Positions 14,150-26,646 are shown, counted from the first letter of the stretch. The stretch is 64,000 nt of DNA from Lojkania enalia (GCA_010094045.1 ML986654.1:62001-126000), one strand, 5' to 3'. Notes: generated by a model from the sequence alone, not told the origin. Numbers and translations are program-made.

Positions 14150-15685
14150 TTTAGATTCGTAAGAATTTACACCTATTTTAGCTACTATATAAGATATAGC
14201 TAATAATTTACTTACTAAATATAGTATAGGCTAGATTAGTATATATTAGTTTAGAAACTTTTTTAGATATACTCTTAAGCTTAAAATACGCCTAAATTAG
14301 CTTTATAATTACTAGAAAGTTCTATATAAAGATTTTAAAGTAATTAACGGCTAGTTTAAGTTTATATAATATATTAAGGAAAAGTATAATATTATAAATA
14401 AGAATATATATAACTTTAATAAATCTAGCTTTTAAATAGATATTATCTTATTATAACTAGTTATTATAAATATAGAGATATATAATTAACTAAAAGTAAT
14501 TTAATTAGATAATTATAAATAGATTTTAGTAATTTAGGAGATTAATACTACTAGCTAAATACTTCTATCCTTTATTATTATTACTAGCTACTAATATCTC
14601 TCTACCTAGTATAAAGATAATAATATACCTAAGAACTAGACTATTATAGTTAGTAAAAATAGTTAAATAATAAATAAACTTAGTATTAAATAGTTAAAAT
14701 ACTTTTATAGGTATATAAGTATTATAGAATTAGCTTCTACTTAATCCTATACTATTTTACCTATTATATATAGACCCGAACTTCTAATATATATATATAT
14801 ACAACCTAATATCTATTTTCTTTTTCTTTTTATCTAGACGTTTTAAACTATTATAATAGTAGTATATTAGTTATCTATATAACTTAATCTAATTCTTATT
14901 TATCTAGTATTAATAATTTAATACGTATTACTATAATAATAAAAAATTATATAATAGACTCGTATTAACTACTAATCTTTAATAGCTATAATAGTTATAA
15001 CTTACTTAATTTTTAGAAACTCTATATAGAATAGAGTATTATTCTACTCTATATACTAGTTTATTTATTATATCTATTATAGCTATTAAATATAGGCTAT
15101 TTCTTACTATTAAAATATATATATAGAAATTAGATCTTAGTTTTAGTATATAATTATATTAACTATATTATAAAACTTAAGTTCTTTCTAGTTTTTAAAA
15201 CTACTTTTAATATATTAATTATAAAAGATAATATTTATATAAGCTTTTAAAAAGCTAGTCTAATTCTATTTAATCTAAAAGTAGTACTTTTAAAGTTTAA
15301 TATAAAGTTTTATATACTAATATTACTAGTATAAGAAAATACCCTATAAAAAGTAAAAATACTAAGTACTATATATAAGCTAGAAGTTTAATTAATATTA
15401 ATTTATAATTAGATTTAAAGGAATATAAACTCTTTATTAGCTTCTATTATTAAGAAGCTAAATTAGCTTAAGAAAAGTTCTATAAAAATAATATATTAGA
15501 TCGGGTTAATATATAATAATATTATTAGCCTTTAAGAAGTAAATAAAGTAGTAATAAAATAGAAATAGTAGAAAAAAAAGTAGATTTAAGTATAAGAGAC
15601 TCTAATAAAAGTATAAAAAGAGATAATTATTACTAGAAATAATAATAAGGAAATTTAAGCTATAATATACTAATTTAAAATAGGC
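14150..15685 (+). mobile_element. Fot1/pogo transposase remnant (copy 3)
   Basis: Plus-strand reading with stops ignored gives DIANNLL near the start, a YNYQKVLYKDFKVING block, then KYNIINKNIYNFNKSSF at about 14360-14440. That last run is the KYGI-DEDIYNFDETGF block of Fot1-type transposases. Terminal inverted repeats are not clear, so the ends are approximate. They are set by comparison with the uninterrupted E copy at 1930-2470. RIP has destroyed the ORF. Confidence 0.8.
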
Positions 15686-15734
15686 TGGTAAATAGGGTAT
15701 ATAGTACCTTATCTAGGTTAAGGTTGAGTTTGGG

Positions 15735-15862
15735 GTTCTTAATACTAGGGTTAGAGTTAAGGTAGAGTTCTTAGCGCTAGGATATAGGTTAGGTAAAGGT
15801 TTTTAATATTAAGGTTAAGATTAGGGTAGAGTTCTTAGCGCTGGGGTATAAAGTTAAGATAG
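15735..15862 (+). repeat. 32-bp minisatellite, four units
   Basis: Four consecutive 32-bp units begin at 15735, 15767, 15799 and 15831, each starting gttctta or gttttta and alternating two sub-types. A partial unit precedes them. The inverted counterpart lies at about 1955-2105. Some units contain agggttag, which resembles fungal telomere repeat, but the period is 32, not 6. Confidence 0.8.
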
Positions 15863-15906
15863 AAATACCTTATAAGGTTCCTCTATAATTATAGGAAATA
15901 ATTATA

Positions 15907-18309
15907 TATTATATATTAAATATTTATTACTATAAATTATTATAGTAGAGAACTAGTTTTATTTAAAGTAGTCTTTTCTAAGCCTAAGACTATCTAGGGA
16001 TTATAACTCTAATTTAATAGAAAACTAAACTTCTTATAGTATCGCTTTATTAAATATATATTCTTATTTTAGATAGTAGCCTATTTTACGTAAATTATAT
16101 TTATATTATAGTCTAGTATAGTTAGTATTATATAGTATAAATTATATAAAAAAATATATACCTTTAAAGAACCTAATAAAAATAGCCTTAGTAAACTCTT
16201 AGAGAGTTTTAATTATACTCTATTACTAATATATTTTACTACTATAAATATCCTCCCGAACTATAGTAGTAATTTTATAGATTAGCTGCGAAAAAGGAAG
16301 CTTTTAAAAGAGGAGTTTAATACTCTTCTAATATTATTTAATCTATTAAAGTATAATAGTTATATTCTATTAATATATAACTATAATAAAAATCTATAAT
16401 AACTTACCCTTAGGGTAATAGTAATACTTTACTAGCGTAGGCTTTACTAGTATAGGTGCCTTGCGAGCTAATTTAGCAGCGAGCTACTTTTAAGAAAACT
16501 TACTATCTATTAGAACGATTTTAGATCGTACTATTCCTTAAGTATAAGATATTATATATTAATAGTAGTAGAGTAGAGTAGTTAATATTAATAATTAAGG
16601 TTAGTAGTATAAAGCTAAGTTAAGGTTTATTAATAAATATCTAAAATGTAAATATAGATGCTAAAATATATATATATTAAAAGCTAGTACCGAATTAAGA
16701 TTATAAAGTAAAGCTAATAAAGTATTTAGGCGTATATTATAAGAATACTATAATAAAAAACTATAATAACTTATTATCTTATAGAACTAGTAGTACGTTT
16801 TTTAGTAATAGTTTTTTATACTAAACCAACTAATATTTTATATTTATTTAGATATATATATATTTTATTATTACTTCTATCTAATTTATACTAGTAGGTA
16901 GTATATACGCTTATCGCGTCGAGCCTAATACCCTATTATAACTCTTCTTCCTACTATACTCTTATTAGTATAACCCTCAATCTTCGATTTATTATATACT
17001 TTTATTATAGTTCCTATAAAATATTAACTATTAAAGTAGAGCCTATTAACGATAATTTTCTCGATAGTCTAAATAGCTTACTACTACTAAAGCTACTAGA
17101 GCTACTAGTTAGCTTTGACTAAGATAAGTAGGCGAAGTTAATATAGGTAAGTAATTATACTAGTCTTTTATTATAGTTTACTAATAAATATAAGACTAGT
17201 AGTTAGAAGATTATAAAATTAAATACACCCTTTTACTACGCGGTTAAGCTAGTTCTTAAAAAGGCCGTCTAACCAATCTTATAGTACCCTTTAAAGGTAT
17301 ACTTAGTAATACTAAACGCGCTATCTAATAGAGAGATAAAGTTATATTACTTACTACTAAGAAAAAGGCTATTAAAAGTACCTATACTACTAATTACTCT
17401 ACTAAGAGTACTAAAAAGAGGCAGCTATAGAAAAGTGCTGAATATATAGTACTAGGGGAAGAAGAAAAAAAAAAGATATTAGATAAAACTATTAAAGCTA
17501 TAGTAGAGAAGTACTTTAATAATTATAAGTCTAGTAAGTTATTATAGTTATTTATTATATATATATATACTTACAAATAAATAGATAATTAGTTAAAGGT
17601 AAGGCTAAAGGCTATCTACTTAAAATAGGAGTATATCGACTAAGAGATTAGCCTTAAACGTTACTAAGCAGTTCTATTAAAGGCTACTAGTTAAAAGAAA
17701 AATGTATCTATTATATAAGAATTAGCTTATAGTCTATTACGGGTATATAGCTCTAGAAGAGCTGTATAGAAGGTTATATATAAGATATACTAAGATAGCC
17801 TTTTTAAGCTATAAAATAATAGCTTTAAAAGTAAGGATATTTAAAACAAATAGTAAGAGTTTATTAAGAGACTATTTAAAGAAGAGTTAGCTATAGTTTT
17901 AGAGCTAGAGTAGAAGTAAGTTTATTATATTTTTTATTATATCTATTTATTATAGATATATACTAATTACTACCCTAGATATTAAGAGCTTCTATTAGTA
18001 TATAATTAATTCGATAATAATCTTCTTCTCAATTTAAACTTACCCTATATTAAGGGTATTAAAAGCAATAAGTATGAAGAGAAGGTTAATAATAATTCTA
18101 AAATTAAGGCTGAGCTTATATAATATAAGGATAAGTATAAGATATTAAGTAAGAAGTTAGATAGTACTTTTAAGAGCTTTTTAGATAAAGATATAATCGA
18201 CTTTAATAGTTTCTCGGATAATAATACTTTAATAAATAAGGATTAGCTTAGCTCTTACTACTAGTAGTTAGTAGAAGAAAATTTAATATACTTTTCTAAT
18301 ACTATAACG
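15907..18309. other. Unclassified decayed repeat
   Basis: 2.4 kb of RIP-type sequence with no LTR, TIR or domain I can name. Two stretches still look formerly protein-coding on the plus strand: a Lys/Glu-rich run around 17340-17520, and 18040-18280, which reads with few stops (Asn/Lys/Asp-rich). Both could belong to the body of a DNA transposon or a RIP-hit gene, but I do not recognise a family. Confidence 0.5.
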
Positions 18310-18311
18310 TA

Positions 18312-20150
18312 TTCTACTATCGAAGCGGCTAAACTATTAAAGTGGCTACTTTTTCTTAGCATTATAAATACTACGTACGAACTATAATAAATCTATAATA
18401 CGACCTTCTATTAATTTAACAAGAAGGTAGAATTAAGCTTACCTTATAGGTGTATAAATTAGACTAGTTTAAGAGCGTGCGACGCGCTGCTATAACTTTT
18501 AATATATAATATTAACAACTCTCTACTCAACTTTATAGAATCGCATTTCGCCCTCGTATATAACCAAATTGCTAGAAGCTTATAGTAACTAAAAAACAAA
18601 CAATCGTATAATATATTCTTAACCTTAATTCGCGAGGATTTACGCCCCAGCTATATAAGGTAGTAGATATAGTAGATAAACTATTAGGCGTATGTAGTAG
18701 AATACTTATAGAAAAGAATTAGCCTAAACGATTTATAACGCGTATAAATAAGCTTAAAATAGTCTTTAATTAAGTAAAGGATTACTAAAGAATAAAATAA
18801 GAAAATCTAGAGGTTATTAACGCGTAGTTTAAGCTTATATAGGATATAATTGCGAAATATAATATATATAATAATAATATCTACAATTTTAATAAGATAG
18901 GCTTTTAGATAGATATTATTAATATTATAAAGGTTGTTATAGGTTTAGAATATTATATAAAGCCTACTCTTATATAGCTAGATAATCGCAAGTAGGTTAT
19001 AATTATCTAAAATATCTATACTGCTATATATACGACCCTACTATTTATTATCTATAAAGAACGCGTCTATATCTCTATATAGTATAAAGAAGTAGGTATA
19101 CCGTATAATTAGAAAATTTCAGTTTCTAAGAACGGCTGGACAAATAATACGCTTAGTCTTAAGTAGCTAAAGTACTTTAATAAGTATATAAAGATATATT
19201 AAATAGAGTTATATAGGCTACTTATTTTAGACGGCTATAAAAGCTACCTTAACTAGGAATTTAAAGATTACTACCTCGTATGAAAGATCCTAACGCTTTA
19301 TATACCTTCTTATTTATCGTATATACTTTAGCCTCTTAATATAGTTTACTTCTTACTATTAAAGCTGAAGTACTTATAGTATATATAAGACTTAGCGCGC
19401 CGACGCGTCTACTATATTAATAAAAAAGGCTTCCTTCCAGCTTTTAAGAACGCGTTTTTTAACGTGTTTACGTACGAGAACTATTAAAAGGCCTTTAAAG
19501 TAATAGGAATTATTCTTCTAAACGCGCAGGTTATATTAAATTACCTTAATATATAATTATATACTCTACCAGAACTACTTCTATAAGAAGACTTCTAGTA
19601 GTCTAAAACTCTAAGTAATATATATAAATTTGGGTTACAATTAATACTTATATAAAAGTCTTTCGTACAATTACTAAAAGAGGCGTAAGAAGGATTCTTA
19701 CAGCTTATAAAAGGTGCTAAGTTAATACTACATTAGAATATACTTTTTTAAGCTTATAATTCTAAGCTTAAAAGGTAATTAGAAGAAGTAACTAAGCGTA
19801 AAACGCGTAAAAGAAAGTATATTTAGTATAGCAGTATAGTATTATATAGTAAGGGATCTTTATACATAGCTGCTGAAGTATCTATAAGTTCTTAGCCTTT
19901 TAAGAAGACTCGTAGTACTAATACTCAAGAAAAGGCTCAACCAGCTTAATACTACTATAGTAACTGTAGTAAGACTGGATATAACGCTCGTACGTGCTAA
20001 AAGGATAGTAGGGAAAATTCTAAATCAGGTAAAAGTATATTATATATAGGATCTCTTATTAGTATTAAGTAAATTAACTTTTCGTATATAGTATTTGTTG
20101 TATTAAGAAAAAGTAGCCGCTTCGATAGTTTAGCCGCTTCGATAGTAGAA
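18312..20150 (+). mobile_element. Fot1/pogo transposon with TIRs and TA duplication (copy 4)
   Basis: An 1,839-bp element flanked by TA at 18310-18311 and 20151-20152. The TIRs (18312-18356 and about 20105-20150) each hold two tandem copies of a ctatcgaagcggct core; on the left the second copy is mutated. The transposase reads on the plus strand: an RGFTP / NWP-type HTH region at about 18640-18740, then KYNIYNNNIYNFNKIGF at about 18855-18910 (ancestral NFDETGF). The second DDE block, LLILDGYKSY, is at about 19215. A C-terminal zinc knuckle, YYYSNCSKTGYNARTC, lies at about 19945-20000. It has in-frame stops but retains more CpG and TpG than the other three copies, so it is the least RIP-mutated and probably the youngest. 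Confidence 0.93.
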
Positions 20151-20204
20151 TATATTATAAATTTTATTTATACTACTTCCCTATATATAAAAATTTAATT
20201 AACT

Positions 20205-23200
20205 AGAGTAGTATATTATATTATATTATAGACTATAGTAGTATATCGTAAAATAGACTAAGATAGTTATTAGATTCTAGGTAGTATACTATAGTATCTT
20301 ATAGTATATTATAGTACGTTAAATAATAGTAATTAACTGTACTTTATAGTATATAATAGTAATTTACTATACTTTATAGTATTTTCTAAACTGCAGCATT
20401 CTATAATATACTATAGTAGACTTCTATATACTACTAGAAGTATAGTATTAATATACCGTTTAGTAATAAAACCTATTATCTCTAAAAATAAATACTTAAT
20501 ATAATAGTATAATATACTACTATTTTACTAGAGTTTTATATATATTAGTAGTAGTAGTAGTAGCAGTAGTCTACAAATATAATTTATAGCTAGATACTCT
20601 TAATTATTAACTCTAACTCTTTATATACCTATAATATTATAATATTCCTACTATTCTTTATTACAGCGTTTTATTATAGTTATATTAATACTAATATAAA
20701 TTTAGTATTTTATAATTAACGTTCTATTAATTTCCTATTAAGGTTTCTAAGAAACCTATTAGCTAATTATATATCCGCGGATAGAAGATAAAGAAAATAG
20801 ATAGGGGATAATAGAGCTTATTAATATATAGATAGCGTAGTAGGAATTAATACTATAAGCTTAGGACCCTTTAAATATACTCGATAAACTAAGGTAGAAT
20901 TTAACTACTTATTATAGTAAGATCTAGAGATAATTTAGGGAAGCTGTATAATTTCTAGATAGTTACTTATTTATATTCTATTACTATTATAGCTTTCGAC
21001 TTATATATTTAAATAAGAATTATAATAGTATAAAGTATCTAATAAATTATCTTAGATTCTAGGCCTATCTAAGAACTTTAGCTCTTAAGTATAATAGGTT
21101 CTATATACCTATAGCTAAGCCTCCTAATAATAAAGATCTAATTATACTACTATACTCTACTAACGCTTTTAAGTATAAACTAGTCCGTATTATTATTAAT
21201 AATAACTAGTCTTTCTAAATAGTAGATTACTCGTCCTTTTAATAATTCGTTTAGTTCCTTTAACTAGATACTATATTAATTAGCCGATTTAGTTTTATAG
21301 AGCTATTTAAGTATAAAGTTATAGTAGTTTAATTCTCTCTTTTATATAACTTTAGCTAAAATATAAAGATATTAATCGTATTTAATACCTAGTTTATAAA
21401 GAACTACCTTAGTTTTCTTATAGTAAAAGGGTACTATATTAATTAGGACTAAGAGTTCTACAAGAAACTACTTAATTTTATCCCTATTTAAGGAAGCTAT
21501 ATTAGTACTTCTATAGTAATAGAAGTACTATATATTCTATTAAATATAAATATAAAACGACAATTACTAGTAGCTACCTATAATAATACTACTAATAATA
21601 GTATACTTATATATATAATATAAGAGAAACTATATAAAGATAGTATTAAATAGGACTATAAGGAGAATATAATTCTATACCTCGCTTATATTATTAATCT
21701 TATTATTTAGGAAATTATTTACTATCTTAAGCTCGCACCCCCTAAAGAGATAGGAGATAGAAGAACTTTATAGTAATATAATATAAATAAGATCTAGATA
21801 TAGGTTTCTAATCTAAATTCTCTTTATAAGGTATAGCTTTTTATTATAGTTAGTTATTACAGTTATTATATACTAATTTTTAGTTAAATTTAAGCTATTT
21901 ATAAAATAATCGATTAATCGCTATAGTACTAAAAGCGTTTTATTACTTTATAGAGCTCTCTACTACCTAAGTACCGGCTATTTATAATAAAAGATATTCT
22001 AACTTAATAGAATTTAATATTTAATATATATAATTAAGTAGTAGACTTTAAATAATATATTAATAAATAGCTTTAATATAAAATTAATTTAAAGTTTCTT
22101 ACTTAGATATCTAGTAATAATAAGGATACTAAAGTAGATTTCTATAATCTCTAGTAACTTTAACTATCTACTACTAAATAGTACTACTTAATACTAATTA
22201 TAAATCTAATTAGCAATTTTAAAAGAGTAACTAAAGTATTTAACGAGAATATAAAGCTTTAGATCTAGTATATTTAGCAAATATATAATAGGCTCTTTAA
22301 TTTCCTAGATAATATAAATAGGGATCTAGCTAAAGATATAGAGAGTAACTTAGATTAGCTAATAGTAGTAAGAGCTATAGTAGTAAAGGGTTAATTTAAA
22401 TTAAGTAAATACTATTTAAAAATAGATGTAAAGTATAGTTACTTATTTAACTATATAATAATCTTAGATCTATCCTAAAAGCTTATAATATATAAGGTAC
22501 TTTTATTATAGTTATTTATTATATTAGCTTCTAACTATAATTATAGAATAAGACTTGAAACTTTTAGTATAAGGAAACCTATTACTAATAATTCCTTAAA
22601 TATTTTAATCGCTATAATAAAGATATATTAGGCTATATTTTATCTATAATACCCCGACCTTAATATATATAAAATAATAAGTAGTTTTATAAACTATCTC
22701 TATAATATTTATCTTTAAGTAGTTTCTTAAGTTTTCTAGACTAGGATTTAAGTAATATAGGAGAGGGAGAGAGAAAGGGAGAGGGAGAGTTAGAAGAAGA
22801 AGAGAAAGGACTAACTTATTAAGAAGGAGAAAGTTATCTAAATATACTTCCTATTCGAGGTTATAACTCTAATATATTAAGCTGGTGGAGAGTAAATAAA
22901 TATTAGTATCTATAGCTTACTTAAGTTATAAAAGATATTCTCCTAATATAGATTATAGGAGTTAATATTAAGCGGGTTTTTAATACTACTAGAAATATAA
23001 TTAGGGATAAGAGATATTATCTTACTATATAGAAAATCTAGAATATTATATTTCTAAAATATATAATAAGCGGAGAGAACTATTATATAAAAGAGGTATA
23101 CTAGGCTATAAAAGCCTAAGATACTAGTAAGCTAAGCTTTCTTTATAGTACTAATAAGGTTATAAATCTCTTTAAACTTCTAGCCTAGGTATATAATAAA

Positions 23201-23424
23201 GAACTAGAAATTAACTAGGAGATTAACTAGGAGAATATTAACCCTAGTACTACTACTAATAAGAAGCTGCTATAAAAGTATATTTATTAAGAAATTTATA
23301 AACTTTTATAGTTTATATAATAAATTACTATTATAAATATATTATTATATTAGATTAAGCTATATAAAATTAATAGTTAAGAAGTATACTACTATAGTCT
23401 ATAATATACTATAGTATACTACCT
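20205..23424 (+). mobile_element. hAT DNA transposon, RIP-inactivated
   Basis: The terminal inverted repeats are at about 20205-20250 and 23383-23424; the right end reversed and the left end share gtagtata, then attatagactatagtagta. Near its 3' end (about 22880-23075) the plus strand encodes WWRVN, then a DILLI-I-GVNIKRVFNTTRNI-RDKR run. This is the C-terminal hAT dimerisation domain, normally WW-x-N-x-YP-LA-ARDILSIPASGVGVERVFN-ARD. A purine-rich acidic linker (22759-22815) precedes it. The upstream part (about 20800-22700) should hold the catalytic core. Stops abound. An 8-bp target duplication could not be fixed because the flanks are too degraded. Confidence 0.8.
20545..20572. repeat. (TAG)n microsatellite
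   Basis: A short run of TAG triplets with one CAG interruption near the left end of the hAT element. Confidence 0.8.
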
Positions 23425-24310
23425 TAAAATCTAATAAAGCGAGATTAGTCTAATCTATAATAAATAGCTATAATAAAGTCCTAAAATATTATACTATATA
23501 TACTTTTACTAAGCTACTTTTTAAAGTATATTAATTAGTTAAATCTTAAGAAAACCTAGTTTATATAACCCTACTTTAACCTATACCCTATTACTAAGTA
23601 GCTATTCTAACTCTACTTATACTCTAGACTAATTAGTAAAATCCTAACTTTAACTCTACTCTACTTATATAAGACCCTAACTTTAACCTAATCTATATCT
23701 ATCTACTAGCCTAATTTAGAGTATAATTAAATATTAGCGGATAGTATAAAATATATTATAACTACTATAGTAAAACTAGATATAATTCTTATATATACTA
23801 GAAGAATATAAAGGTTTTTATAAAATAATTATATAAGTTGTAAATTACTATTATATTATATAGTTGTTAAGCTATATATATATAAAAGTTAAAAAAGTTA
23901 ATAGAGTAAACTATTTACTTATATAAGCTACTTATTTATAAGGTATATTATAGTTTATATAGAGTATTTATAATACTAAAAAAAGTAGCTATTTTAATAG
24001 TAGAATATATTAATAAATATATATTTTATATAGATATAACTAGAAGTTACTACTACTAATATTTTAAATTTAAATTAAATATAGATAGCTTTTAAAAATA
24101 TAATTTAAACTCTACTAAAGAATATTAAAAATATAGAGAATATTTATATAGTTTATTTAGCCTCGATAAAAATCGCTACAATATTCTATAACTATAAGTT
24201 TTATTTAAAGTATCTTTTTAATTATCTAAAAACCGCCAATTCCTATTATTATTATAGAATAATATTATATAAAGACGATAGGCTAAATATAGGGAGGATA
24301 ATGGAGGTAT
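23425..24310. other. Unclassified RIP sequence with a pogo TIR relic at 23974-24010
   Basis: Mostly featureless AT-rich DNA. At 23974-24010 the sequence aaagtagctattttaatag followed by tagaatata differs from the right TIR end of the pogo element at 18312-20150 only by C-to-T and G-to-A changes. It is therefore a RIP-mutated transposon end. The stretch 23565-23700 has repeated ctaactttaacct motifs resembling the repeat E minisatellite. Confidence 0.55.
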
Positions 24311-24763
24311 AGGAGAGATATACAGCTATTAACGAGAACCAAGAATAAAGAGTCTTCCCAGTTTTGATTAAGCTATATCAATAGTATACATGTCTTATAG
24401 CTGTATAAAAAATTAGCACGGGGGAAGGCCTTACACTAGCACCTAGCTGGCTCGGTCCAAAATAGTGAATTAATTGATTGATTGATTCGATCCTACCCGG
24501 TTTCAGCCGCTTTATCTGCAGCGATGCCTGGCTGGCTGGCATGGCAGACAGCCGACGCGACACGTATCACCGCGCCGCCCCACTTCACTCCTGTAAATAA
24601 GAGCCATCTGTCCCTAGAGCTGCCGTTATCCCTAAGACTACTATCTATATTCGCCTGCTGGTGCATCTAGATATAGAAAGGAGTGAGGCAGGAAGGCAAC
24701 AATGCGCACGGACTTCCAAATTTCGAGGAAGTCAACATCTTGAGATCTAAATACCACTGGCGG

Positions 24764-25837
24764 CTATCCATCGTCGTATAAGGAAAGGTCCGAAATCTCG
24801 GACTCCTCGTCCGACACTTGGTCCTCGATAGCCTCGCCGTCGTCATCCCACTCCGTACCCTCACTCAATATGACATTTCTGCCAGTCAAGACATCGAACG
24901 CCCGCATTTCAATACTCGGAAGCGCATGCGTCAATATCCTTACTATTTTTGGGGCCGCCATCTGTGCCACAAGAACTTGTGCCTGCTTCTCTATATCCGC
25001 TTTCAGTTGAAGGAACCCCCCTGTGGAGGAACTGCAACATGTGGCGTGCGCCGCCGAGGTGGTTAGGGGTGACTCGTTGGATAGACTGAGGTTGATGAGC
25101 ATCTCGTTTAAACGTAGATTGGTGCTATGTTGTCGGGGTTTTAGAACATCGGCACAGATACTGCGCATGCGCAGTCGCAAACGTCGTAGCGTAGTAAGAA
25201 GCGCGGCGATACTCGTGCAGACATGGAATCCTTCGCCGTGCTCTTGGCTTTGATGCGGTATAAGTCGAGTACCGCATAGATCTAGCTCTAGACTAGTTAG
25301 GTTGCTGGCTGATAAGAAGGCGCGTATTGTGGATAGAAAAAGGTAGTCGCGGCGTTCTAGAAGACGAAGTAGCGGATGCAGTTCACTGGTGGCTTGGATG
25401 CGTAGGATGCGCAGTTTCCGTGATTGTTTGATGATGGTGGCGAGGTAGAGGAGATCGTTATTCAGCTCTGTTGTCCAGGCTGCGCGCACTGCGCGTCCAT
25501 GAGCGCCATTCCAGGTTGACACATTTAGGACATTTACGGCCCGCGAATCGTGTCGAGACAGCGGAATAGAGTCCCAGTCTTCAAAGCCCTTCAAATCCAG
25601 GTCCAGGGTTTCCACGCTGTCTTTGACTAGAGGTAGACTTGATTCCACATATGGAGAAGACAGCAAGCGTCGTAGTGTCTTCTGAGTAACGTAAAAGTCC
25701 CGGAAGCACGCGGTATGGGCAAATTTGCTCCACTGCTTACAGACTGTGAGGCGTGACAGATCCGAGCGGAAATAGGATGAGCCGACATAATCGAAAATTT
25801 GAATTAGGGTTTCGGGGGGAAGTTGGAGGAGTGACAT
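24764..25837 (-). CDS. F-box protein
   Basis: A 357-residue intronless ORF. Residues 4-50 form an F-box: LPPETLIQIFDYVG, then an L-RLTVCKQWSKFA stretch with the conserved Trp, which would bind Skp1 and recruit substrates to an SCF ubiquitin ligase. Residues 75-225 have leucine-rich strands (VETLDLDL, LRILRI, LTSLELDLCG, LRRLRLRM) that look like degenerate LRR substrate-binding repeats. The C-terminus (326-357) is strongly acidic (EWDDDGEAIEDQ...DEESEISD). The ATG at 25837 is preceded by acact and the F-box begins four residues later, so the start is secure. F-box/LRR-type proteins of unknown target are numerous in Pezizomycotina. The ORF is intact, with no RIP-type stops, unlike the sequence less than 500 bp downstream. 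The substrate is unknown. Confidence 0.85.
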   Translation of the reverse strand: MSLLQLPPETLIQIFDYVGSSYFRSDLSRLTVCKQWSKFAHTACFRDFYVTQKTLRRLLSSPYVESSLPLVKDSVETLDLDLKGFEDWDSIPLSRHDSRAVNVLNVSTWNGAHGRAVRAAWTTELNNDLLYLATIIKQSRKLRILRIQATSELHPLLRLLERRDYLFLSTIRAFLSASNLTSLELDLCGTRLIPHQSQEHGEGFHVCTSIAALLTTLRRLRLRMRSICADVLKPRQHSTNLRLNEMLINLSLSNESPLTTSAAHATCCSSSTGGFLQLKADIEKQAQVLVAQMAAPKIVRILTHALPSIEMRAFDVLTGRNVILSEGTEWDDDGEAIEDQVSDEESEISDLSLYDDG

Positions 25838-26067
25838 AGTGTGTTGTGCGAGCTAAGTAACGGAGACGGTGTCGGTGTATCTGAATCAAGAGGCATATAT
25901 GTCTTACCGCGGCTGAAAAGATAGAAGAGTGGCTTTTATTTGCGAGTGTGTCAAGTGGGAAGGAATTGTCGCACGCCAGGCAGGCAACAACTGTATTAGT
26001 AATCCAGCTGCTCTTCATGTAAATCTGCGGGGTAGAGCACCCCGCACGTTAGACACCAACCACATAA

Positions 26068-26189
26068 TACAGCCCCCTCCCATGAACGGGCTGGTAGCGT
26101 GAGCCACTGCACAGAATTTGTATGGAAAAGTCGATTTGTATGGAAACGCACTGACGCGCGCTACCGGTCCGTTCATGGGAGGGGCTGTA
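26068..26189. mobile_element. MITE-like element with about 30-bp TIRs, TA-flanked
   Basis: The left arm starts tacagccccctcccatgaac and the right arm is its near-perfect inverse (ending gggaggggctgta). The arms extend about 30 bp to ggtagcg/cgctacc. TA at both outer edges fits a Tc1-mariner/pogo target duplication around a 118-bp non-coding body. No transposase in this window has matching ends. Confidence 0.75.
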
Positions 26190-26308
26190 CAACACTGCAA
26201 CTTATCATCAAAATTCTTTGACCAATCATCGCTATAGCACATCAAGTGCGACAGGAATGATCCTGACTAGTCTTTATCTCAGCGAGTTCAGACGGCTTCG
26301 CCCTTTGA

Positions 26309-26393
26309 ACCCTGCTACCGTTCATGGCGTAGCCTTGAACGGCCTAGCCCATTCACGGGCTAGGATTGCAACCAATCAGCTTGCAAGCAGGGT
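26309..26393. repeat. Nested hairpin, possible MITE remnant
   Basis: The outer arms accctgct (26309-26316) and agcagggt (26386-26393) enclose a perfect 8-bp stem, cctagccc/gggctagg (26343-26350 and 26357-26364), with a 6-base loop. The part gctaccgttcatgg resembles the arm end of the MITE-like element at 26068-26189. Confidence 0.5.
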
Positions 26394-26646
26394 CCGAAGG
26401 TCCTGCCATCTGAGGGAGTTTGCTCGTCACCAGCGATCTCAACTAGTATGGAGAGACTGTGTTTTCATCATGCAACGCGTCGCGATTGTCTAGAAACCCT
26501 GCGACTGCAATTTTTTTTTTTTTCTTTTTTGCCTCTCCTCTTAATCGATTAGCTTTTTAGAGCATAAACCGCGAAAAAAATGACCCAGGGCGTCGCGTCA
26601 TCGCCGCATACCCGACCCAGCACCGCTACGTCAGACAAGATGGGCA

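Larger units (their letters stand above)
13770..15906 (+). repeat. Repeat E copy 2, split by a pogo-type insertion
   Basis: The outer parts (13770-14148 and 15690-15906) match, in inverse order and strand, the uninterrupted copy at 1930-2470. An (AAT/ATAATAAA)n simple-sequence stretch lies at about 13850-13930. Between them sits a degraded pogo transposon. The E sequence contains the 32-bp minisatellite at 15735-15862. Confidence 0.7.

Noticed and set aside
15735..15862. Telomere-like repeats or CRISPR array
   Set aside because: Units are contiguous 32-mers with no unique spacers, and the agggttag motif is not in a 6-bp period.
24378..24864. Several short open frames on both strands downstream of the F-box gene
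   Set aside because: They overlap each other or the F-box 3' end, lack start context and show no domain.
25737..26245. Open frames of 93 and 76 residues upstream of the F-box start
   Set aside because: One overlaps the F-box 5' end in another frame; the other runs through the MITE-like inverted repeat.
26218..26493. 91-residue open frame, plus strand
   Set aside because: Crosses the nested hairpin at 26309-26393, has no domain and no promoter features.
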